Below, in pieces: positions 1 through 6,135 of a DNA stretch of 9,965 bases. The DNA is taken from the NCBI GenBank assembly GCA_002470825.1, contig DKOR01000027.1:1-9965 (forward strand). The letters are read 5' to 3'. How positions within the stretch are numbered: position 1 is the first letter of the stretch; each line of letters begins with the position of its first letter. The position numbers and the translations under genes are program-made. Below the pieces are notes generated by a model. The model was given only the letters and a program-made list of their open reading frames with translations. It made no database searches and was not told the DNA's origin. The DNA comes from Thiotrichaceae bacterium UBA7357. Lineage in GTDB: Bacteria > Pseudomonadota > Gammaproteobacteria > Eutrophobiales > Eutrophobiaceae.

Positions 1-574
1 TCTTTATGGTCCTTCTGGTTCTGGAAAAACAACATTACTTGACCTATTAACTGGAATACATACTCAGAAGAAAGGGTCAATCAAGATTCTCGAAAATGAG
101 ATAAATAGCCTTTCAGCAAAAGATCGTGATCAATTTCGAGCTGATCATATTGGTTTTATTTTTCAACAGTTTAACCTATTGCCCTATTTAAATTTGATCG
201 ATAATGTTCTGTTACCTTGTTATTTCTCAAAATCTAGACAGCAAAAATCCATGATACATGGTAGCCTAAAAAAAGCTGCAAAAGAATTATTATCGTTATT
301 GTGTATAGAAGAAAGTTTATTTGAAAACCTTGCCTCACAAATCAGTGTTGGCCAGCAACAGCGTGTTGCTATAGCCAGAGCACTTATAGGGGAACCTGAG
401 ATAATCATCGCAGATGAACCGACTTCTTCGTTGGATAAAGACTCACGTGATGTATTTATAAAGCTACTTTTGAAGCAAGTAGAGAAAAGTAACAGTACAA
501 TTATCTTTGTGAGTCATGATATTGAGTTAGCTAAATACTTTGATAAGAGTATTTCAATTTTGGAATTACAATAG
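1..574 (+). CDS. ABC transporter ATP-binding protein, LolD/MacB-like (5' partial)
   Basis: ATPase subunit of an ABC transporter, cut by the left edge; the frame is open from base 2 and ends with TAG at 572-574, giving about 190 residues. Visible motifs in order: Walker A GPSGSGKTT (first codons), Q-loop FQQFNLLP, signature region ISVGQQQRVAIARAL, Walker B IIIADEPTSSLD, and H-loop FVSHD near the C-terminus. Length and motif spacing fit the roughly 220-residue LolD/MacB/FtsE-type ATPases that pair with FtsX-like permeases; only about 30-35 N-terminal residues are missing. The signature reads SVGQ rather than the textbook SGGQ. A permease gene follows 17 bases downstream, so the two very likely form one transporter at the inner membrane. 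Substrate is unknown; in Vibrio a similar ATPase/permease pair belongs to the zinc-linked zrg operon, but no companion gene is in view to test this. Confidence 0.93.
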   Translation, partial: LYGPSGSGKTTLLDLLTGIHTQKKGSIKILENEINSLSAKDRDQFRADHIGFIFQQFNLLPYLNLIDNVLLPCYFSKSRQQKSMIHGSLKKAAKELLSLLCIEESLFENLASQISVGQQQRVAIARALIGEPEIIIADEPTSSLDKDSRDVFIKLLLKQVEKSNSTIIFVSHDIELAKYFDKSISILELQ

Positions 575-591
575 CAATCAAGGCTTATATC

Positions 592-1851
592 ATGTTTTAT
601 AAATTAATATTCGTGAGTTTATGGAGCAGACGTACAAGTATTATTTTGATGTTGATCGCTATCTCATTAAGTGTCAGTCTTTTATTTGGTGTGGAACATT
701 TAAGACGCGAAGCAAAAGAAAGTTTTACAAAAACTATTTCAGGAACAGATCTAATTGTCGGTGCTCGTTCAGGGCAGGTTAATTTGCTGCTATATTCTGT
801 ATTTCGTATAGGAAATGCAACAAATAACATCTCTTGGGAAAGTTACAAAGACATTATTCTGGATAAGAATGTCGAGTGGTCTATCCCCATCTCTTTAGGA
901 GATTCCCATAAAGGATTTCGTGTTATGGGGACAACAGAAACCTTCTTTGAAAAATATCGGTACGGGAACAAGATGTTGTTATCTTTTAAACAGGGTCAGA
1001 AGTTTAAAAATGTTTATGATGTCGTTTTAGGTTCTCAGGTCGCAAAAGAACTAAAATATAAAGTAGGACAAAAGATAGTGCTATCACATGGGGTTGGAAA
1101 AGTAAGTTTTAGTAAACACGATGATAAACCCTTTGAAATTGTAGGCATACTTGAGCCAACTGGAACACCTGTAGATCGCACAGTTCACATAAGTCTTGCC
1201 GGTATTGAAGCTATACATATAGATTGGCAACAAGATGGCGCTAAAATACCCGGTTTGAAAATATCTGCAGAAGAGGCTTTAAAGCATGATTTAAACCCAA
1301 AAGTGATTACGGCTTTTTTTATTGGTTTAAAATCAAAAGTAGCAACATTCAATTTACAAAGGAAAATTAATACCTATAAACAGGAACCGCTTGTTGCAAT
1401 TATTCCGGGACTAGCTCTGGTTGAATTATGGCGGATAGTCGCGTTTGTTGAAAATTTGTTGGTCGTAATATCTGCATTCGTTGTGGTAACTGGCTTTATT
1501 GGAATGATTACAACTTTATTGGCAGGCTTAAATGAGCGGCGTAGAGAAATAGCGATATTTCGCTCTATAGGTGCGAATCCAACATATATATTTTTATTGC
1601 TGATGGTGGAATCGATTTTCCTTGCTACAATTGGATGTTTGATAGGTATTATAAATGTCGCTCTGATTTTAACGTTATTAAAACCGTTATTAATTACACA
1701 ATATGGCCTTTTTATAAGTGCAAACTTCTTTAATACTTATATGCTTATGATTGTCGGTTTAATTATTTTTGTTGCTGCCATCTTGGGTTTGATCCCTTCT
1801 ATTGTTGCGTATAAATGTAGTTTGAAAGATGGTTTAAATATTAAAGCATAA
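592..1851 (+). CDS. ABC transporter permease, FtsX/MacB family
   Basis: Inner-membrane permease of 419 residues, partner of the ATPase just upstream. Topology read from the sequence: one N-terminal membrane helix (about residues 15-34), a large periplasmic MacB_PCD-type domain (about 38-280), then three C-terminal helices (about 283-311, 331-361, 383-407). Between helices 2 and 3 lies ERRREIAIFRSIGA (315-328), the cytoplasmic coupling motif typical of FtsX-like permeases. The segment after helix 1 (GTDLIVGARSG, 51-61, through FRIGNATNNI, 71-80) matches a subgroup of proteobacterial permeases of unassigned substrate. Four-helix MacB-like proteins are mechanotransmission or lipoprotein/peptide exporters rather than classical importers, so export or envelope work is the family expectation. 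The ATG at 592 has only a weak Shine-Dalgarno, as expected for a translationally coupled downstream gene. No further gene of the operon follows. Confidence 0.92.
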   Translation: MFYKLIFVSLWSRRTSIILMLIAISLSVSLLFGVEHLRREAKESFTKTISGTDLIVGARSGQVNLLLYSVFRIGNATNNISWESYKDIILDKNVEWSIPISLGDSHKGFRVMGTTETFFEKYRYGNKMLLSFKQGQKFKNVYDVVLGSQVAKELKYKVGQKIVLSHGVGKVSFSKHDDKPFEIVGILEPTGTPVDRTVHISLAGIEAIHIDWQQDGAKIPGLKISAEEALKHDLNPKVITAFFIGLKSKVATFNLQRKINTYKQEPLVAIIPGLALVELWRIVAFVENLLVVISAFVVVTGFIGMITTLLAGLNERRREIAIFRSIGANPTYIFLLLMVESIFLATIGCLIGIINVALILTLLKPLLITQYGLFISANFFNTYMLMIVGLIIFVAAILGLIPSIVAYKCSLKDGLNIKA

Positions 1852-1901
1852 CCCAGTTAATTTTAGAACACGCAATTCTAGTTCCGAAAGGAAGGTTTAT
1901 C

Positions 1902-1916
1902 AGGAAAACTTTTCCT
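1902..1916. repeat. Short palindrome after the permease gene
   Basis: Perfect inverted repeat AGGAAAA-C-TTTTCCT in the 220-base gap between the permease and the NYN gene. As RNA it would form only a small AT-rich hairpin, and no T-tract follows, so it is not a convincing terminator. It could be a protein-binding site or chance. No other convincing signal was seen in this gap. Confidence 0.25.
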
Positions 1917-2071
1917 AATAGCCAAAATTGATGAGTTAAGATAATGTGAGGTAGCATCTTTAGTAATATTATTTGATTATTCCATGAACATGATCGATTG
2001 AAATATAAATTTTCTAAAATCTTCAAATATTAAGGGGGTGTTATTTTTTTAAAACATAAACAGCAGGTGTA

Positions 2072-2557
2072 ATGTTGGAAAAAATAAGCATTTTTGTTGA
2101 TGTACAAAATATCTACTATACGTGTCGTCAAGCATATCAATGTAATTTTGACTACAATAAGTTTTGGGCAGAGGTGACCCGAGATCGACAAATAATCAAT
2201 GCGTATGCATATGCAACAGACTGTGGTGATGAAAAGCAAACACAATTTCAGAATATTCTTCGTGCAATAGGTTTTAATGTTAAATTAAAGCCTATGCTGA
2301 AACGTCTTGATGGAACAGCTAAGGCAGACTGGGATGTTGGTATAGCTCTTGATGTTTTTGAAGAGGCGGTAGACTGTGACACAGTGATTTTAGCATCAGG
2401 TGATGGTGATTTTGACATATTATTGCAACGAATCAAGAATCGTTTTAATACCAGAACTGAAATTTATGGTGTCCCTGATTTAACATCGGCCTTGATAATT
2501 AAAGCGGCTACAAAATTTATAGCAATTGATGAAGATTTGTTACTCAGAAAACCATGA
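2072..2557 (+). CDS. NYN domain protein (LabA/DUF88 family), putative RNase
   Basis: Cytoplasmic 161-residue protein that is essentially a single NYN domain, the PIN-like nuclease fold shared by LabA-like bacterial proteins and eukaryotic RNases. Acidic residues expected at the metal site are present: D10 in FVDVQN, D86/D88 and D94 in KADWDVGIALD, and D111/D113/D115 in ASGDGDFD. The latter two segments are the family's hallmark. The standalone form of about 160 residues is common in Proteobacteria, while longer relatives carry a C-terminal OST-HTH/LOTUS domain, absent here. Activity on RNA is inferred from the fold and acidic residues; the physiological substrate is unknown. ATG 2072 is preceded by AGCAGGTG, a moderate Shine-Dalgarno. 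The gene stands alone, separated by 220 bases from the ABC genes and convergent with the RRM gene. Confidence 0.9.
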   Translation: MLEKISIFVDVQNIYYTCRQAYQCNFDYNKFWAEVTRDRQIINAYAYATDCGDEKQTQFQNILRAIGFNVKLKPMLKRLDGTAKADWDVGIALDVFEEAVDCDTVILASGDGDFDILLQRIKNRFNTRTEIYGVPDLTSALIIKAATKFIAIDEDLLLRKP

Positions 2558-2633
2558 ATTGTTCATAGTAATACTACGTATTCATTAGAAATCAGAAGTG
2601 AAGCCTTCGTTTTGATCCCTTCGATATTAAACC

Positions 2634-2894
2634 TTAACGACGCCCGCGCCCTGGTTTAATGACTTCAAAGTTAACCTTTAATTGTTTGCCATTAAAATCT
2701 CTGCCGTTCAATCCTGCTATAGCTGCGCGTGCTTCGTGGCCTTCCATTTCAATAAAACCAAAGCCTTTACACTGACCAGAGAATACATCTGTCACAAGCT
2801 TGAGTGACCGAACCTTGCCAAATTCAGAGAACAGATCTTGAAGTTCTTGTTCTTTAGTATTTGGAGCTAAATTGCCTATAAATAATTTTTTCAA
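2634..2894 (-). CDS. Small RRM-type RNA-binding protein (TTG start)
   Basis: An 86-residue protein consisting of one RNA recognition motif plus a short basic tail. RNP2 is LFIGNL (residues 4-9) and RNP1 is KGFGFIEM (43-50); the aromatic residues F5, F45 and F47 that stack on RNA bases are all present. The C-terminus ends GRGRR, a minimal RGG-like tail. The length fits the single-RRM proteins of cyanobacteria and many Proteobacteria. The start codon appears to be TTG at 2894-2892: there is no nearby in-frame ATG, the family normally begins MKKLFIGNL or similar, and AAAGGGA lies 7 bases upstream. The gene follows the cold-shock gene on the same strand by 90 bases with no clear terminator between, so co-transcription is plausible. 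Likely role: RNA chaperone or mRNA binding, by family inference. Its 3' end converges on the NYN gene. Confidence 0.9.
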   Translation of the reverse strand: MKKLFIGNLAPNTKEQELQDLFSEFGKVRSLKLVTDVFSGQCKGFGFIEMEGHEARAAIAGLNGRDFNGKQLKVNFEVIKPGRGRR

Positions 2895-2984
2895 TTCTTT
2901 TCCCTTTCGGAGTATTGAAGCTGTTATTGAAAATAAATCCGCGAAAACGGTATTCTTTCATTAGTTTACGCGAACAGATATTAC

Positions 2985-3185
2985 TTAAGTAGAAACATTC
3001 GCTGCTTGAAGGCCTTTGGGACTATCTTCTACATCATAATTTACTTTTTGACCTTCGTTTAGTGTTTTAAATCCATCGCCTTGTATAGCATTGAAATGTA
3101 CGAATACATCTGCGCCACCATCATCTTGAGTTATGAAACCAAAACCTTTAGCTTCGTTAAACCACTTTACTGTTCCTGTAGCCAT
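2985..3185 (-). CDS. Cold-shock protein, CspA family
   Basis: A 66-residue single cold-shock domain, the normal size of CspA-family proteins. RNP1 is KGFGFI (residues 13-18), RNP2 is VFVHF (27-31), and the opening ATGTVKWFNEAKGFGFI is nearly invariant in the family. Family role: binds single-stranded RNA and DNA and melts secondary structure, acting as RNA chaperone or antiterminator; members may be cold-induced or constitutive. ATG 3185-3183 has AGGTG 8 bases upstream. A candidate promoter at 3221-3248 would give a leader of only about 30 bases, much shorter than the long thermosensing leader of E. coli cspA, which argues weakly for a constitutive paralogue. An RRM gene lies 90 bases downstream on the same strand. 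Confidence 0.96.
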   Translation of the reverse strand: MATGTVKWFNEAKGFGFITQDDGGADVFVHFNAIQGDGFKTLNEGQKVNYDVEDSPKGLQAANVST

Positions 3186-3220
3186 GTTTTTTTCACCTAA
3201 TATAAATTCAACAAATTTTA

Positions 3221-3248
3221 TTTGTACAGGTTAATGAAACGGTGTAAA
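3221..3248 (-). promoter_or_regulatory. Candidate sigma-70 promoter for the cold-shock gene
   Basis: Read on the minus strand: TTTACA (3248-3243, five of six to TTGACA), a 16-base spacer, then TACAAA (3226-3221, four of six to TATAAT). Transcription would start about 30 bases before the cold-shock ATG. AT-rich DNA yields such matches by chance, so this is tentative. Confidence 0.3.
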
Positions 3249-3544
3249 AGGTGAACATCAGTGATGAAAAATTCAAAATTGCCAATAACACTAACTGTAG
3301 CTAAGTGCACTATATGAGAATCTTACTGGCATTGCCAGAATTATTAATATTTTCAGGCTCGTATGATGACATTAATTAAAAAACGAGATGTTTTTTAGCA
3401 AAAAGATCATGAAATTTAGTTGGAAATGTATGATGATTTATAATAATGAAGTAAATACATTGCATTTTGTATTTTAGTACAAATAATAAAGCTTCATTTT
3501 AAAAATTAAACTATTGTTATTACTTAATAACGGTTACTGTACCT
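3249..3544. other. Intergenic stretch before tRNA-Arg, no gene seen
   Basis: Together with the promoter-bearing flanks this makes a 423-base gap (3186-3608) between the cold-shock gene and the tRNA. All frames are broken frequently and nothing resembling a protein family is readable. One short hairpin, CTGGC-att-GCCAG at 3326-3338, and several AT-rich palindromes are present; none has a T-tract in the right place to be a terminator for a known gene. It may hold the upstream regulatory region of the cold-shock gene. Confidence 0.5.
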
Positions 3545-3573
3545 TAAACATACGATAAAATATGGTGTACAAT
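3545..3573 (+). promoter_or_regulatory. Candidate promoter for tRNA-Arg
   Basis: TAAACA (3545-3550), a 17-base spacer and TACAAT (3568-3573) precede the tRNA. Initiation would fall near 3580, giving a 5' leader of about 30 bases to be trimmed by RNase P. The -10 matches five of six consensus positions and the -35 four of six. Confidence 0.4.
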
Positions 3574-3608
3574 GTATAAGTTCAATATTAACTTACTTAT
3601 TTTCATCT

Positions 3609-3685
3609 GCGCTCGTAGCTCAACTGGATAGAGTATCGGGCTTCGAACCCGAGGGTTGGGGGTTCGAGTCCCTCCGAGCGCGCCA
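3609..3685 (+). tRNA. tRNA-Arg (anticodon TCG)
   Basis: A complete 77-base cloverleaf. The acceptor stem is GCGCTCG (3609-3615) pairing with CGAGCGC (3675-3681), followed by discriminator G and an encoded CCA (3683-3685). The D arm contains the AGCTCAACTGGATAGAG pattern. The anticodon stem TCGGG/CCCGA encloses the seven-base loop CTTCGAA, so the anticodon is TCG, reading CGA and, with A34-type or wobble modification, possibly other CGN codons. The T loop is TTCGAGT inside a GGGGG/CCCTC stem. The overall sequence closely resembles gammaproteobacterial tRNA-Arg. It stands alone, not in a tRNA cluster. No copy of its 3' end was found elsewhere in the window, so there is no sign of an integrated element here. 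Confidence 0.97.
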
Positions 3686-4150
3686 ACTATTAGTTAAAAT
3701 GAGTACTTGCTTAGCATTACGGCTGTGCGTCATATCTGCAAAAGTCTGTAGCTATTTGTTAAAAAATATCGTGTTTTCTCAATTATCACTTCACCACACA
3801 TAGGTCTAACTGGGCTTTGTGGTGGTGTGATGCTCAATTATTGAACAATAGTTTCATTATTTTATGAAAGTCTACAGGTTGTTTTTTTTGATAGTTGCTC
3901 AAGATGTTAATCGAATTTAATAACGCACTAAATTTTGATGGAAGGATTTTAATTATGTATCGTTAGATCATTCGAGAAACAGAATGATACTCACATAGTG
4001 TTTAACGTGATTTTAGAAATCAATATTTAAATTTTCAAAATTTCGAAAAAAGGCTCTTGGAAAGTACACAAAGAAATTATTAAATAAACTTTTAGACAGA
4101 GAAGAGATTAAGCTTCTACTGTCAGTAAAAAATATTTTGACGGAACAATT
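3686..4150. other. Intergenic stretch after tRNA-Arg with several hairpins, no gene seen
   Basis: About 465 bases without a supportable gene. Inverted repeats cluster in the middle: 3785-3798 pairs with 3818-3831 (12 of 14 positions, 19-base loop), TCAAT-T-ATTGA lies at 3834-3844, and TTTCAT-tattt(t)-ATGAAA at 3852-3869. A perfect AT-only palindrome AAATTTT-C-AAAATTT is at 4029-4043. Reading frames are short and lack ribosome-binding sites. The region might hold a small RNA or decayed sequence; nothing is recognised. Confidence 0.45.
3785..3831. repeat. Imperfect inverted repeat / hairpin downstream of tRNA-Arg
   Basis: The left arm ATCACTTCACCACA (3785-3798) is the reverse complement of the right arm TGTGGTGGTGTGAT (3818-3831) at 12 of 14 positions, with a two-base internal mismatch and a 19-base loop. 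It is the most GC-rich hairpin in this gap. It lies 100 bases after the tRNA and lacks a T-tract, so it is not a standard terminator. Confidence 0.4.
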
Positions 4151-4182
4151 ACTCTAGATGATGGTAAACTAGAGTTGTTTTT
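4151..4182 (+). terminator. Terminator-like hairpin in the leader of the Rap1a-like gene
   Basis: ACTCTAG (4151-4157) and CTAGAGT (4169-4175) form a perfect 7-bp stem with an 11-base loop, followed at once by TGTTTTT (4176-4182), the layout of a Rho-independent terminator on the plus strand. The stem has only three GC pairs, so strength is uncertain. It ends 22 bases before the ATG of the next gene. Either it closes an unrecognised transcript from the preceding gap, or it attenuates the Rap1a-ttcA transcript. Confidence 0.45.
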
Positions 4183-4204
4183 GGCAAATTTAATGAGGGA
4201 AAAA

Positions 4205-4597
4205 ATGAGCTTGACACAAAAAATGATATTCATTTTACTAAGTATAACAATGTTTAATGTAAGTGTAGTATTAGCAGAGGAAGAAGAACCAGAATTATTG
4301 ACTGCAGGAGAATTGCTTGATAGCTGCGAAAAAGGTTCAGTTCCAGGTACTCCTAGTAATGGATGTGTGCAGTATGTTGTTGGTTTAGTCTTAACAGTCA
4401 TGCAGTTACATCAAGCAGAACAAAGCGCTCCATTCTTTTGTATAAACCCGCAATTAAACCCGAAAGAAGAAGTAACGGATAATGTTATTGCTTATTTAAT
4501 TAAACAATCTTCTCGTTCTCAAGAAGCCGCACAAACATTAGTTTTAGAAGCACTTACAAAAAGTTACCCTTGTACAGGAAAAGGTGGTCAAGCTTAA
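4205..4597 (+). CDS. Secreted Rap1a/Tai-like small protein
   Basis: A 130-residue exported protein. Residues 1-24 form a signal peptide: basic start MSLTQK, hydrophobic core to VVLA, likely cleavage just before EEEEPE. The mature part carries the pattern of the Rap1a/Tai family: a GELLDSC segment (C41), GC-QYVVG (C54), a cysteine around FFC (C79), then YLI and ALTKSYPC (C123). Four cysteines suggest two disulfides in the periplasm. Rap1a proteins of Serratia neutralise a peptidoglycan-cleaving type VI effector, but most family members are orphans of unknown role, and no effector or secretion gene is visible here. ATG 4205 is chosen because TGAGGGA lies 5 bases upstream and the signal peptide begins there; the frame is open back to 4112 but offers only ATG 4193 and TTG 4175. 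ttcA starts one base after the stop, implying co-transcription. Confidence 0.75.
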   Translation: MSLTQKMIFILLSITMFNVSVVLAEEEEPELLTAGELLDSCEKGSVPGTPSNGCVQYVVGLVLTVMQLHQAEQSAPFFCINPQLNPKEEVTDNVIAYLIKQSSRSQEAAQTLVLEALTKSYPCTGKGGQA

Positions 4598-4598
4598 G

Positions 4599-5447
4599 AT
4601 GGAGGCTATGCAACGCAAAGAGAAATATAGTCACGATAAAATAAAAAAACGCTTGCGACGCAACGTAGGTCGTGCCATCGCTGATTTTAATATGATAGAA
4701 GCTGGTGATCGAATTATGGTTTGCCTATCAGGTGGTGCAGATTCTTACACTATGTTAGATATCTTGCAAAATTTGCAAAGGAATGCACCTGTTAAGTTTG
4801 AATTGATAGCTATTAATCTCGATCAAAAACAACCAGGTTTCCCTAAACATGTCTTACCAAACTATCTTGATGCTATTGGTATTAGCTATCATATAATAGA
4901 AGAAGATACCTACAGTATAGTTAAGCGTGTTATCCCTGAAAATAAAACCTATTGCAGCTTATGTTCTCGGTTACGACGAGGAATTATTTATCGTTTTGCT
5001 AAAGAGCATGGATATACCAAAATAGCTTTAGGACATCATCGTGAAGATATTATTGAAACCTTGTTCTTAAACATGTTTTACGGTGGTAGGTTAAAATCAA
5101 TGCCAGCTAAGCTATTAAGTGATGATGGTGAAAATATTATTATCCGTCCATTAGCCTATTGTGCGGAAATAGATATTAAAGCATATGCAATAAAAAAAGC
5201 TTTTCCAATTATCCCTTGTACATTATGTGGTTCGCAAGACAATATGCAGAGACAGGCGATCAAAGAAATGTTAACTGAATGGAATAAAAAAAAACCCGGT
5301 AGGGTAGAATCAATATTCACGAGTATTCAAAATACTGTTCCGTCACATTTACTAGATACTAATGTATTCGATTTTGAACAATTGGGCACAATTAACAATC
5401 AATATATACCTGAGCTTGAGGATTGGCTATTTGGCGAAGAAGGTTAG
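4599..5447 (+). CDS. ttcA: tRNA 2-thiocytidine synthetase TtcA
   Basis: TtcA is the cytoplasmic iron-sulfur enzyme that thiolates cytidine 32 in certain tRNAs (including tRNA-Arg species) using ATP. This 282-residue protein aligns along its whole length with E. coli TtcA (311 residues), lacking mainly the variable C-terminal tail. Landmarks: RLRRNVGRAIADFNMIEAGDRI (18-39, in part), PP-loop SGGADS (44-49), cluster cysteines C119 and C122 in CSLCSRLRRGI, GHHRED (145-150), NMFYGG (158-163), PCTLCGSQ with C207 and C210, and VPSHL. The PP-loop has alanine where characterised TtcA proteins have lysine (SGGKDS), though it keeps the general SGGxDS form. Start choice: ATG 4599 with AAGGTGG 11 bases upstream; ATG 4608 and GTG 4584 are alternatives. 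The gene is one base from the Rap1a-like gene, and 37 bases before the protease gene. Confidence 0.95.
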   Translation: MEAMQRKEKYSHDKIKKRLRRNVGRAIADFNMIEAGDRIMVCLSGGADSYTMLDILQNLQRNAPVKFELIAINLDQKQPGFPKHVLPNYLDAIGISYHIIEEDTYSIVKRVIPENKTYCSLCSRLRRGIIYRFAKEHGYTKIALGHHREDIIETLFLNMFYGGRLKSMPAKLLSDDGENIIIRPLAYCAEIDIKAYAIKKAFPIIPCTLCGSQDNMQRQAIKEMLTEWNKKKPGRVESIFTSIQNTVPSHLLDTNVFDFEQLGTINNQYIPELEDWLFGEEG

Positions 5448-5484
5448 AAATATTTTCTACTCAAATATTAATTTTGATTGATAG

Positions 5485-6135
5485 ATGTCTGAACTTCCTA
5501 TTTTCTATCAAATATTTGTATGGTCTGTCCCTGCACTTTTTGCAATTACCTTACATGAAGTAGGGCATGGTTGGGTTGCAATGATGTTAGGGGATTCAAC
5601 GGCAAAAGATATGGGAAGGCTATCAATTAATCCATTAAAACATATTGATCCAGTTGGTACCGTTGTAGTGCCACTGATTATGTTTTTTGTCAGCGGGTTT
5701 ATATTTGGTTGGGCAAAGCCAGTGCCGGTAAATTGGAATCAGCTTGATAATAAAAAACGGGATATCGCGTTGGTTGCCTTAGCAGGTCCTTTTGCAAATC
5801 TTATCATGATTGTCTTTTGGGCAATTATTGCCAAGTTTTTTATTATTTCTGCAGAACAAGGTAATACAATAGCAAATATATTTAGTTTAATGGCTTTGGC
5901 AGGTATCGTAATTAATAGTTTGTTAATGATTTTAAATTTATTTCCGTTACCACCATTAGACGGAAGTCGCGTAGTTTACTCATTATTACCAGAATCAATT
6001 GCATCCCAATATACGAAAATTGAACCGTATGGCTTGATCATCCTTGTTCTATTATTAGTCAGCGGAATTTTATTTAAAATAATAGAACCGTTCATTTCTT
6101 ACATTCAACAAGTTATGTACCTCATAATAATTTAG
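5485..6135 (+). CDS. Site-2-protease-like M50 family membrane metalloprotease
   Basis: A 216-residue polytopic inner-membrane protein of peptidase family M50. The zinc site is HEVGH (residues 24-28) within the first hydrophobic segment; the third ligand is D159 in NLFPLPPLDGSR (151-162). Other family landmarks are GRLSINPLKHIDPVGT (44-59), FGWAKPVPVN (74-83) and ALAGPFANL (98-106). There are about five to six hydrophobic segments and no PDZ domain, which distinguishes it from RseP; it matches the short YwhC-type S2P homologues found next to RNA and translation genes in many Proteobacteria. Intramembrane cleavage is inferred from the intact zinc motifs; the substrate is unknown. ATG 5485 has no clear Shine-Dalgarno, but the N-terminus MSELPIFYQIF fits the family. 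It follows ttcA by 37 bases without a terminator, so it is probably in the same transcript. Confidence 0.92.
   Translation: MSELPIFYQIFVWSVPALFAITLHEVGHGWVAMMLGDSTAKDMGRLSINPLKHIDPVGTVVVPLIMFFVSGFIFGWAKPVPVNWNQLDNKKRDIALVALAGPFANLIMIVFWAIIAKFFIISAEQGNTIANIFSLMALAGIVINSLLMILNLFPLPPLDGSRVVYSLLPESIASQYTKIEPYGLIILVLLLVSGILFKIIEPFISYIQQVMYLIII

Noticed and set aside
2072..2557. NYN gene as the toxin of a toxin-antitoxin pair
   Set aside because: There is no small antitoxin-like gene next to it, and standalone NYN/LabA proteins of this length are common without partners.
2558..2633. Possible terminator between the convergent NYN and RRM genes
   Set aside because: Only 4-5 bp stems (AATAC-tac-GTATT at 2570-2582; GAAG/CTTC near 2600) and no T-tract in register could be found.
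3609..3685. tRNA-Arg as attachment site of an integrated element
   Set aside because: No repeat of the tRNA 3' end and no integrase or phage gene is present in the window.
3699..3803. 34-codon plus-strand frame after the tRNA
   Set aside because: It has no ribosome-binding site, is very short, and its 3' end runs into a hairpin arm.
4108..4401. 97-codon minus-strand frame
   Set aside because: It lies opposite the Rap1a-like gene, which has a signal peptide, a cysteine pattern and a good ribosome-binding site; the reverse frame shows no family resemblance.
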